From contig CAZELU010000009.1 of the NCBI GenBank assembly GCA_964513215.1, positions 1 through 56,099 of the forward strand: a DNA stretch of 56,099 nt. Reading direction: 5' to 3'. Positions within the stretch are counted from its first letter, which is position 1; the number at the start of each line of letters is the position of its first letter. Position numbers and translations under genes: made by a program. This document shows, piece after piece, positions 41,314 to 49,079 of the stretch. Source of the DNA: Casp-actino8 sp964513215 (GTDB lineage: Bacteria > Actinomycetota > Acidimicrobiia > Acidimicrobiales > Ilumatobacteraceae). The notes under the pieces were generated by a model. That model was not told the origin of the DNA, did not search any database, and saw only the letters and a program-made list of their open reading frames with translations.

Positions 41314-42575
41314 CTCTGTATCGCCAGTTCCGCGACGAGATGATGGCTGGCGGCGCCACCGAAGAGAAGCCCGATCAGCCCGATGGTGGCAGTCGCACGG
41401 CGTGGGTCTCCGGTGTCGTGATCTTCGGTTTGCTCGCCTGGCTCGGCTTCAGCAATCCGTGGAGTCTGTTGCTCGTCGCGGGTCTCCTGGTGTCGATCTT
41501 CTTGCACGAAGTCGGACACTTCGTGACCGCGGGCTGGGCCGGCATGAAGCGCACGCAGTTCTTCATGGGTTTCGGACCGCGTCTCTGGAGTTTCAAGCGC
41601 AACGGTGTCGAGTACGGCGTGAGGGCCTTGCCGCTCGGCGCGTTCGTGCGCATCGTCGGAATGAACAATCTCGACCCGGTCGAGCCCGGTGACGAATCGC
41701 TCGCGTACACATCGAAGCCGTACCGGTGGCGCATGCTCGTCATCACCGCCGGGTCCATCATGCACTTCGTCATCGCGATCGTTCTCTTGGTGTTCGTGTA
41801 CACCGTGGGCGGACGATTCCAGGCCACGGGTGAAACCGTTGTCACTGGCGTGGCCGAGTCGTCGCCAGCGGCAGCGGCCGGACTTCGTGACGGAGACGTG
41901 ATCAAGAGCGTCGACGACGTGGTGGTCGTCGAGCCGGCCGATCTGCGCAATTACGTTCGATCGCAGTCGGCGGGAGACACCGTCACCGTGGTGTGGACGA
42001 GCGACGGAGTCGAGAAGTCGGCCGACATCACACTGGCCGCGGTCGACTCGGGCAGTGCGCCGGGTTCCGACGATTCGACGCGGCCGGGTTTCCTCGGTGT
42101 GGGCACCGACAATTACGCGCGTGAGCAACTCTCGGTTCCCTCGGCGCTCGGACGCGTGGGGGGAGATCTGGCCGACAGCGTGTGGGCCACGTTCGAGGGC
42201 ATCGGCACGGTTGCCAATCCGTGGAATCAGTGGGAGCAACTCACCAACGAGGACGCCGACCCCACGAAGCGTCCCACCACCGTGGTGGGCATCACGATGG
42301 TGGCTGGCGACATCGGTGAGAGTTTCGGCTTCTACGCCGTGATGGAAGTGCTCGCGTCGGTGAACGTCTTCGTCGGCATCTTCAATCTGTTGCCGCTGTT
42401 GCCGTTCGACGGCGGTCACGCCGCCATCGCCACCTACGAACGGGTGCGTTCTCGTCGGGGTCGCGTCTACCGCGCCGACGTCGAGAAGATGTGGCCGCTC
42501 ACGGTGGCGGTCGTGACCCTGCTCTTGTTCCTCACGTTCACCGGCCTCTATCTCGACATCACTCGACCCTTCTGA
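41310..42575 (+). CDS. rseP: site-2 intramembrane metalloprotease (RseP / Rip1 type)
   Basis: A 421-residue membrane protease. FLHEVGH (His66, Glu67, His70) is the zinc site in the first helix region, a PDZ domain covers about 170-250, and LLPLLPFDGGH is the C-terminal metal ligand motif. Such proteases cut anti-sigma factors and other membrane substrates; in mycobacteria Rip1 sits in the same place between dxr and ispG. It overlaps dxr by 4 nt (ATGA). Confidence 0.95.
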   Translation: MTLYRQFRDEMMAGGATEEKPDQPDGGSRTAWVSGVVIFGLLAWLGFSNPWSLLLVAGLLVSIFLHEVGHFVTAGWAGMKRTQFFMGFGPRLWSFKRNGVEYGVRALPLGAFVRIVGMNNLDPVEPGDESLAYTSKPYRWRMLVITAGSIMHFVIAIVLLVFVYTVGGRFQATGETVVTGVAESSPAAAAGLRDGDVIKSVDDVVVVEPADLRNYVRSQSAGDTVTVVWTSDGVEKSADITLAAVDSGSAPGSDDSTRPGFLGVGTDNYAREQLSVPSALGRVGGDLADSVWATFEGIGTVANPWNQWEQLTNEDADPTKRPTTVVGITMVAGDIGESFGFYAVMEVLASVNVFVGIFNLLPLLPFDGGHAAIATYERVRSRRGRVYRADVEKMWPLTVAVVTLLLFLTFTGLYLDITRPF

Positions 42576-42606
42576 AACACTGACTCGAAACCGAGACGAC
42601 CCCACC

Positions 42607-43830
42607 ATGAACGCCCCCCGATACCCTCGCCGCCCCACTCGCCAGATCGTGGTGGGGAAGGTTCCCGTCGGTGGCGATGCGCCCATCACGGTGCAGTCGA
42701 TGACCATCACCAAGACGGCCGATGTCGAGGGCACGTTGCAGCAGATCTATGCGCTCGCGTCGGCCGGGTGCGACATCGTGCGTTGCACGTGCAACGAGAT
42801 CGAAGCGGCCGAGGGTCTGGCGCAGATCGTTCCGCGGTCACCCATTCCGATCGTCGCCGACATCCACCATCAGTACAAGATGGCGTTGGCCGCGATGGAG
42901 GCCGGAGTGCACGGGCTGCGCCTCAACCCGGGAAACATCCGCCGACCCGAACACATCAAGGCGGTGGCGTCAGAGGCCCGCGATCGGAAGATCCCGATTC
43001 GTATCGGTGTGAACGGTGGATCGCTCGATCCCGAGCTCTACGACAAGTACGGCGGCAAGGTCACGCCCGAGGCGATGGTCGAGTCGGCTTTGCGCGAGAT
43101 CGCGTACTTCCAGGAAGTCGACTTCGATCTCATCAAAATTTCTGTGAAGGCGTCCAACGTGCCGCTGATGGTGGAGGCCTACCGACAGTTGAGCGAAGTG
43201 ACCGATCATCCGCTGCACGTGGGCGTGACCGAGGCTGGTCCGCCGCCAGCGGGTCTGGTGAAGGCCACCGCCGGGATCGCGACACTTCTGCTCGAAGGAA
43301 TCGGCGACACCATTCGCTACAGCCTCACTGCCGACCCGGTGGAAGAGGCGCGCGCGGGTCGTCAGTTGCTCGAGGCGCTCGGGTTGCGCGAACGCAAGAA
43401 CGTCGACCTCATCGCGTGTCCCAGTTGTGGGCGGGCCGAGATCGACGTGATCGACGTGGCCAAGCGCGCGATGGACGCGTTCGGAGATCGCAAGATTCCG
43501 TTACAGGTGGCGGTGATGGGTTGTGTCGTGAACGGTCCGGGAGAGGCGCGCGAAGCCGATCTCGGGATCGCGGCTGGCAACAAGCGCGGCCACTTGTTCG
43601 TGAAGGGACGCAACGTGGCGGTGGTTCCCGAATCGGAGATGGTGGAGGCGCTCGTCGAATGGGCCGAGTTCATTCACGAGCACGGAACCGAGGCGGCGAT
43701 GGCGCGGGCCGACGTGGAGAAGGCCGAGCGCGAGGCGGCCAAGGATCGTTCGATGCTGCTGGACGCCAAGGGCGACGACGCGAACAATTCGACCGACAAG
43801 ATCGTGGAGATTCGCCGTCGGTCATCGTGA
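42607..43830 (+). CDS. ispG: (E)-4-hydroxy-3-methylbut-2-enyl-diphosphate synthase
   Basis: A 407-residue MEP-pathway enzyme with a [4Fe-4S] cluster. The N-terminal barrel begins with VGGDAPITVQSMT; cluster cysteines lie in IACPSCGR and MGCVVNGPGEA. It ends with a charged tail of about 40 residues (Ala, Asp, Lys) beyond the usual core. It follows rseP after 31 bp. Confidence 0.97.
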   Translation: MNAPRYPRRPTRQIVVGKVPVGGDAPITVQSMTITKTADVEGTLQQIYALASAGCDIVRCTCNEIEAAEGLAQIVPRSPIPIVADIHHQYKMALAAMEAGVHGLRLNPGNIRRPEHIKAVASEARDRKIPIRIGVNGGSLDPELYDKYGGKVTPEAMVESALREIAYFQEVDFDLIKISVKASNVPLMVEAYRQLSEVTDHPLHVGVTEAGPPPAGLVKATAGIATLLLEGIGDTIRYSLTADPVEEARAGRQLLEALGLRERKNVDLIACPSCGRAEIDVIDVAKRAMDAFGDRKIPLQVAVMGCVVNGPGEAREADLGIAAGNKRGHLFVKGRNVAVVPESEMVEALVEWAEFIHEHGTEAAMARADVEKAEREAAKDRSMLLDAKGDDANNSTDKIVEIRRRSS

Positions 43831-43846
43831 CTCGGATCGACGCGAA

Positions 43847-44143
43847 TCAGTCGAACGAGTTCCAACTGAAGAACGTCGTCGGAATGTCGGAGGCCGAAAT
43901 CACCGCGAGGACCTCGTCGATGGACATCGACTCGATCTTCTCGATCATCTCGGAGTCGGTCGTGCAGCCAAGGGCGGCGCGCAGCAGCCTCACGTGACGT
44001 AACTCGACCGTTCGCGACCATTCGTACTCCGACGATCCCCAGACTCGCTCGACGAGAGGTCCCCGGTCGACGCCGCTGATGCCGAGTCGCCCATAACTGT
44101 CGAAGCGGGCCGACGCTTGACGAGTGTCGGATCGATCGGTCAT
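43847..44143 (-). CDS. small protein of unknown function
   Basis: A 98-residue soluble protein, no signal peptide or membrane segment. The middle, ELRHVRLLRAALGCTTDSEM, and the end, IDEVLAVISASDIPTTFF, look helical. I recognise no family. The ATG at 44143 has GGAGGA 6 nt upstream, one of the clearer ribosome sites here, so translation is likely. An open frame continues to 44200 across a repeat. It converges on ispG with 16 bp between. Confidence 0.6.
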   Translation of the reverse strand: MTDRSDTRQASARFDSYGRLGISGVDRGPLVERVWGSSEYEWSRTVELRHVRLLRAALGCTTDSEMIEKIESMSIDEVLAVISASDIPTTFFSWNSFD

Positions 44144-44156
44144 CGGGTCCTCCGTA

Positions 44157-44194
44157 TTCGTTCCACCATGCAGGGCCACCATGCAGGGAACGAA
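44157..44194. repeat. two 13-bp tandem units enclosed by an inverted repeat
   Basis: CCACCATGCAGGG occurs twice without a gap (44163-44175, 44176-44188). TTCGTTCC (44157-44164) and GGAACGAA (44187-44194) flank them as an 8-bp inverted repeat. The element lies between manA and the small unknown gene and could form a hairpin. Confidence 0.65.
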
Positions 44195-44215
44195 CGACAC
44201 GAGGCGGTGCGTGCG

Positions 44216-45349
44216 TCAGGGTTCGGTGGTGCGGAACAGGGTGGCCTGGCCGTTCAGGGTCAATTCCTCACCCTTCTGCAAGAAGCACACCTCGCCACGC
44301 TGCAGCCGATCGGTCGTTCCGACCCCGCACATCGTCAATTCACGGGCCCGGGCGCGAATGGTCTCGGTCCCGTCGATCTGATGCACGAAGAACTCGAACG
44401 GTGCTCCCGGCGTGGGGTATCGCCACAAACGCCCGGCTGACGTGCGTGCCACCGGTTCGGCCCGCACCACCGGATCGGCCAGAGGCTTCGGATCGACCGT
44501 GGCCAACAACTCGTTCACGTCCACGTGCTTGTTGGTGAGCCCACACCGCACCACGTTGTCGGACGAACCCATCACCTCGACACCCATCCCCGACAGATAC
44601 GCGTGCAGGTTTCCTGGTCCGAGATACAACGCTTCACCGGGTTGGAGCACCACGTGATTGAGGAGCAGCGTCGCCGCCACGGCCGGATCGTCGGGATAGG
44701 CGCGAGCCAACTTCACCACCCACCGAGCACTCGCCGAGTCGTGTTGTGCGCAGGCGGCGATCACATCGTGCAGAACGGGCTGGAACTCTTCCCCGCCCGT
44801 GAAGATGAATTGAATCGTGTGGGCCAGATCGTGATCGGCCAACAGAGTGGCGATCGTCGACGCGCCACCCCCGATGTCGTGGAGGAAGTCGACGGTCTCG
44901 GTCGGATCGCGGAATCCGCACAGTGCCTCGAACTTGCCGAGTGCGCAGATCAACTCGGGTTTGGCGAACGGATCGCGATAGATGCGCCGCGAGTTGCTCA
45001 CGGGCACGGCCAGACGATTCTCGCGCGCGTAACCGGCCTGAGCCTGAGCCAACGACGGGTGGGCCTGCAGCGACAACGGCTCGGCCGCGGCCAAGAACTT
45101 CACCAAGAACGGCAACTCACCGGCCACCGACACCAAGGGGGACGACAAGCCGTTCGTTTCGTCGACCGCCGAATGTGTGCGTTCGATCACCGACTCGTCG
45201 ATCTCGAGGATGCGCGACGGGCCGCCCAGGTGGGTGCCGAACCACAACTCGGCCCACGGCCGACCGTCGGGTTCGATACCGAGCAACTTCGGGATGGCCG
45301 ATGCGTGTCCCCACGCGTAGTGCTGGACGACGCCGCGAACGAGCCGCAC
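44216..45349 (-). CDS. manA: mannose-6-phosphate isomerase, type I
   Basis: A 377-residue zinc isomerase linking fructose 6-phosphate to mannose 6-phosphate for glycan and mannosyl-lipid synthesis. HYAWG near the start, SLQAHPS (metal Gln and His), DPFAKPEL (Glu) and LGPGNLHAYLSG (His) match the family. The GTG at 45349 lies 1 nt after the proS stop, implying coupling; the frame to 45415 overlaps proS and is less likely. Confidence 0.92.
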   Translation of the reverse strand: MRLVRGVVQHYAWGHASAIPKLLGIEPDGRPWAELWFGTHLGGPSRILEIDESVIERTHSAVDETNGLSSPLVSVAGELPFLVKFLAAAEPLSLQAHPSLAQAQAGYARENRLAVPVSNSRRIYRDPFAKPELICALGKFEALCGFRDPTETVDFLHDIGGGASTIATLLADHDLAHTIQFIFTGGEEFQPVLHDVIAACAQHDSASARWVVKLARAYPDDPAVAATLLLNHVVLQPGEALYLGPGNLHAYLSGMGVEVMGSSDNVVRCGLTNKHVDVNELLATVDPKPLADPVVRAEPVARTSAGRLWRYPTPGAPFEFFVHQIDGTETIRARARELTMCGVGTTDRLQRGEVCFLQKGEELTLNGQATLFRTTEP

Positions 45350-45350
45350 G

Positions 45351-47105
45351 TCAGCCTCGACAGGTGGCGACGAGAACGTCGACGACGTCACCGACCGGCA
45401 CGTCTCGGCGATCACCGCTCTTGCGGTCGCGCACTTCGACGACGCCGTCAGCGAGTCCCTTGCCCACCACGACGATCGTCGGCACGCCGAGCAACTCGGC
45501 GTCCTTGAACTTCACACCGGGCGAAACGTTGGAGCGATCGTCGATGAGCACGCGCACCGCACGGCCTTCGAGTTCGGCGGCGATCTCCTCGGCCTTGGCC
45601 GCAATGTCGTCACCGCCCTTGCCGGCGATCACGAGGTGCACGTCGGCGGGCGCAACTTCACGCGGCCAGCAGAGTCCGATGTCGTCGTACGACGCCTCGG
45701 CGATGGCGGCGACTGCGCGCGACACACCGATGCCGTACGAACCCATCGTGACCACGACCTGCTTGCCGTTCTGATCGAGCACGGTGAGATCGAGCGCCTC
45801 GGCGTATTTGCGACCCAACTGGAAGATGTGGCCGATCTCGATACCGCGCGCCATTTCGAGGGTTCCGGGGCACTGCGGGCACCCGTCACCGGCGCGTACC
45901 TCGGCAGCCTCGATGGTTCCGTCGGCCGCGAAATCGCGACCCATCACCAGATTGATGACGTGGCGCCCGGGTTCGTTGGCGCCGGTGACCCAACGCGTTC
46001 CGTTCACGACGCGCGGATCGACGAGATAGCGAATTCCGTTCGCGGCTCCGAGCGCACCGGGTCCGATGTATCCCTTCTTGAGTTGCGGATACTTCGTGAA
46101 GTCGTCGTCGGTGAACGCCTCTGGCTCGGCCGGGCCGACCTGTGCTTCGACGCGCTTCATGTCGACGTCGCGATCGCCGGGAACACCGATCGCCAACGGT
46201 TCGCGCGTGCCATCGGGATGACGCAACATCACGATGACGTTCTTCAACGTGTCGGCCGCGGTCCAGGCTCGATCACCACGCGCGAGTTCGGGTCGGGCGT
46301 TCAGCAGGTCGACGAGCGTGGCGATGGTGGGAGTGTCGGGGGTGTCGTGCACCTGTGCGGCCGGAACACCAGACGCGTCAATGGCCGCGGGCACCGGAAC
46401 GTTGACCGCCTCGGTATTGGCCGCGTAGCCGCACGATCCGCAGCGGACGAACGTGTCTTCGCCGACCTCGAGTGGGGCGAGGAACTCTTCGCTCTTCGAA
46501 CCACCCATCGCGCCCGACATCGCCGAGACGATCACGTACGGCAGGCCGAGGCGGTCGAACGTGCGGATGTAGGCGGCCCGGTGCGCTTCGTAGGAAGCAC
46601 TCAGCCCGGCGTCGTCGATGTCGAAGGAGTACGAATCCTTCATCACGAACTCGCGACCGCGCAGGAGTCCGGCCCGAGGGCGGGCCTCGTCGCGGTACTT
46701 CGTCTGGATCTGGTAGATCGACAACGGCAGGTCCTTGTACGACGAGTAGAGGTCCTTCACCAACAAGGTGAACATCTCCTCGTGCGTGGGTCCGAGCAGG
46801 TAGTCGACCCCGCGCCGATCCTTGAGTCGGAACAGGTTGTCGCCGTACTCGGTCCAGCGGTTAGTGGCCTCGTAGGGCTCCTTGGGGAGCAGGGCCGGGA
46901 AGTGGACTTCCTGGAACCCGGCCCGGTTCATCTCGTCGCGCACGATGTTCTCGACGTTGCGGTACACCGTCCAGCCGAGGGGCAACCAGGTGAACCCACC
47001 CGGTGCGGCGCGTCGGATGTACCCGGCCCGGACGAGCAACTGATGGCTCGGCACCTCGGCGTCGGAAGGGTTCTCACGCAGGGTGCGGACGAAGAGAGTC
47101 GACAT
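45351..47105 (-). CDS. proS: prolyl-tRNA synthetase (bacterial type)
   Basis: A 584-residue class-II synthetase. Motif 1 is around APGGFTWLPLG, motif 2 YRDEARPRAGLLRGREFVM, motif 3 GSYGIGVSRAVAAIAE, and an insertion (editing-like) domain lies about 225-400. A C-terminal anticodon-binding domain follows. The ATG at 47105 (MSTLFVRTLRENP) is typical; TAACCT lies 17 nt upstream as a possible -10. It diverges from rimP. Confidence 0.97.
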   Translation of the reverse strand: MSTLFVRTLRENPSDAEVPSHQLLVRAGYIRRAAPGGFTWLPLGWTVYRNVENIVRDEMNRAGFQEVHFPALLPKEPYEATNRWTEYGDNLFRLKDRRGVDYLLGPTHEEMFTLLVKDLYSSYKDLPLSIYQIQTKYRDEARPRAGLLRGREFVMKDSYSFDIDDAGLSASYEAHRAAYIRTFDRLGLPYVIVSAMSGAMGGSKSEEFLAPLEVGEDTFVRCGSCGYAANTEAVNVPVPAAIDASGVPAAQVHDTPDTPTIATLVDLLNARPELARGDRAWTAADTLKNVIVMLRHPDGTREPLAIGVPGDRDVDMKRVEAQVGPAEPEAFTDDDFTKYPQLKKGYIGPGALGAANGIRYLVDPRVVNGTRWVTGANEPGRHVINLVMGRDFAADGTIEAAEVRAGDGCPQCPGTLEMARGIEIGHIFQLGRKYAEALDLTVLDQNGKQVVVTMGSYGIGVSRAVAAIAEASYDDIGLCWPREVAPADVHLVIAGKGGDDIAAKAEEIAAELEGRAVRVLIDDRSNVSPGVKFKDAELLGVPTIVVVGKGLADGVVEVRDRKSGDRRDVPVGDVVDVLVATCRG

Positions 47106-47139
47106 CCGCAGCACGTGTGAGAGGTTACTTCTGGCCCGG

Positions 47140-47145
47140 TACACT
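47140..47145 (+). promoter_or_regulatory. putative -10 box of the rimP-nusA-infB operon
   Basis: TACACT with TGTGAG 18 nt further upstream as a weak -35. Transcription would start near 47152, giving a leader of about 117 nt that contains the hairpins below. Confidence 0.4.
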
Positions 47146-47182
47146 GCAGGGGTCTTGATTGCCCGGACACCCGGGATTGTCG

Positions 47183-47211
47183 AAGGCGTGGGAGAAATCC
47201 CACGTCTTTTT
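47183..47211 (+). terminator. intrinsic-terminator-like hairpin in the rimP leader
   Basis: AAGGCGTGGGA pairs with TCCCACGTCTT over 11 bp (one G-T) around a GAAA loop and runs into T5 at 47207-47211. A smaller CCCGG/CCGGG hairpin precedes it (47162-47175). No plus-strand gene lies upstream, so only the rimP leader transcript would meet it; it is placed as an attenuator. On the minus strand there is no T-tract. Confidence 0.7.
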
Positions 47212-47268
47212 CAGTCTTAGGGGCCCGTGTCGATCGCGGCCACAATCGAGCGGACAACAGGAGGTGAC

Positions 47269-47931
47269 ATGAGCGAAGAGAGCGCCCTCGAACGTCGTCT
47301 CCACTCACTCGTGGCGCCGATCGTGTCCGACCTCGGTCTCGAGTTGTACGACCTCGACTACGCCGGTGGCGTCCTCAAGGTCACGATCGACACCCTTCCC
47401 GGATCACCCGGTGGTGTCGACGTCGACACTCTCGCCCAGTGCACGCGTCTCGTGTCGCGCGAACTCGACCACACCGATCCGATCCCGGGTCACTACACCC
47501 TCGAGGTATCGAGCCCCGGTCTCGAGCGCACTCTGCGCACGCCGCGCCACTTCCAGCGCGAAATCGGCAAGACCGTGTCCATTCGTCTGCGCGACGTCGG
47601 CAACACCGACCGCCGCCTCAACGGAGTCCTGGTGGCGGCCGACGACACCACGTGCACCGTGCGCATCGAAGGCACCGCTGCCGCACCCATCGGCGACGAC
47701 CGTGTGGTCCCGTACGACCAGATCGACCGGGCCAAGACCGTCTTCGTCTGGGGCGCTGCTCCCAAGCCGGGCAAAGCCGGTTCGGGAGCGAAGAAGCCCG
47801 GGAGCAAGCGGGCCGACCGCCCGGCAGACTCAAGTGCCTCGAAAAAGGCGCCGAAGAAGACAGCGACCGTGAACACCTCCGACAATCACCCCGACAACCA
47901 TCACGACGACCAGGAGACGATGCCCTCATGA
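47269..47931 (+). CDS. rimP: ribosome maturation factor RimP
   Basis: A 220-residue protein needed to mature the 30S subunit. RimP core: LVAPIVSDLGLELYDLDY and the SPGLERTLRTPRHF segment. The C-terminal ~60 residues are Lys/Ala/Pro-rich and unstructured. AGGAGG precedes the ATG at 47269, which is preferred to the GTG at 47227 that opens the frame. It overlaps nusA by 4 nt. Confidence 0.95.
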   Translation: MSEESALERRLHSLVAPIVSDLGLELYDLDYAGGVLKVTIDTLPGSPGGVDVDTLAQCTRLVSRELDHTDPIPGHYTLEVSSPGLERTLRTPRHFQREIGKTVSIRLRDVGNTDRRLNGVLVAADDTTCTVRIEGTAAAPIGDDRVVPYDQIDRAKTVFVWGAAPKPGKAGSGAKKPGSKRADRPADSSASKKAPKKTATVNTSDNHPDNHHDDQETMPS

Positions 47932-49073
47932 GCAATCTCGACATGGCCGAAGCCGTGCGCCTGTTGGCGAACGAAAAGAACATCTCGGTCGACGACCTGC
48001 TTCAGGTGCTCGTCGACGCGCTGGCCACGGCGTACAAGCGCCGGCCCGGTGCGGCCGAAGAGGTCGAAGTGGGGCTCAACCCCGACACCCTCGAGATCAC
48101 CTTCACCGCCTACGACATCGACGAGGACGGGAACTGGATCAACCCGCGCGACGACACGCCCAGCAAGGGTGAACTCGGCCGTATCGCCGCCCAGACCTTC
48201 CGCCAGGTGATGGGCCAGCGCATCCGCGAGGCCGAGCGTGAGCGCAAGTTCGAGGAATACGCGAACCGCGAGGGCGACATCGTCACCGGCATCGTGCAGC
48301 AGACCGACCATCGTTTCGCCCTGCTCGACCTGGGCAAGGTCGAAGCCCTCATGCCGCAGAGCGAGCAGGTGCCGTACGAGCGCGCCAATCCGGGCACACG
48401 TCTCAAGGCCTACATCGTCGAAGTGCGTCGCACCCAGAAGGGTCCGCAGATCATCGTGAGCCGCACGCACCCCGGTTTGGTGAAGCGTCTCTTCGAGCTC
48501 GAAGTACCCGAGATCGCCGACGGCGTCGTCGAGATCAAGGCCTGCGCGCGCGAACCAGGCCATCGCACCAAGATCGCCGTGTGGTCGAACGACAACAACG
48601 TCGATCCGGTGGGCGCCTGCGTGGGCGCTCGTGGTGCTCGCGTCCGCATGGTCGTGAACGAGCTCAACCAAGAGAAGATCGACATCGTCCCGTTCAGCGA
48701 CAACCTGCCCGACTTCATCGCCAAGGCGCTGTCGCCGGCCAAGGTCACCGAAGTGCGCGTCAGCGACGACCGCACGCAGGCCGACGTGATCGTTCCCGAC
48801 TTCCAGCTGAGCCTGGCCATCGGCAAGGAAGGGCAGAACGCCCGTCTGGCCGCACGTCTGTCGGGCGTTCGTATCGACATCAAGAGCGAAACCCAGGATC
48901 GCAACGAGAAGGCCGGCATCTTCGTCGACTCCGACGAGTTCGCCGATGGCGCGTGGGTCGTCAACCCCGACAGCGGCGAACAAGAGTGGCACGCCGCCGA
49001 CGGAACGATCATGACGGTGGCCGAAGTCGAAGCGGCCAATGCGGCGCGCGAGAGCGCACGGGGAGAGGGCTGA
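47928..49073 (+). CDS. nusA: transcription elongation/termination factor NusA
   Basis: A 381-residue factor binding RNA polymerase and nascent RNA. N-terminal domain (1-110), S1 domain from GDIVTGIVQQTDHRFALLDL, then two KH domains ending in IGKEGQNARLAARL. It lacks the C-terminal acidic repeats of E. coli NusA. NusA controls its own operon in E. coli, relevant to the hairpin at 47183. No ylxR gene lies between nusA and infB. Confidence 0.97.
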   Translation: MSNLDMAEAVRLLANEKNISVDDLLQVLVDALATAYKRRPGAAEEVEVGLNPDTLEITFTAYDIDEDGNWINPRDDTPSKGELGRIAAQTFRQVMGQRIREAERERKFEEYANREGDIVTGIVQQTDHRFALLDLGKVEALMPQSEQVPYERANPGTRLKAYIVEVRRTQKGPQIIVSRTHPGLVKRLFELEVPEIADGVVEIKACAREPGHRTKIAVWSNDNNVDPVGACVGARGARVRMVVNELNQEKIDIVPFSDNLPDFIAKALSPAKVTEVRVSDDRTQADVIVPDFQLSLAIGKEGQNARLAARLSGVRIDIKSETQDRNEKAGIFVDSDEFADGAWVVNPDSGEQEWHAADGTIMTVAEVEAANAARESARGEG

Positions 49074-49079
49074 CGACGA

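Noticed and set aside
47227..47268. GTG at 47227 as the rimP start
   Set aside because: It lacks a ribosome site and adds residues not typical of RimP; AGGAGG precedes the ATG at 47269.
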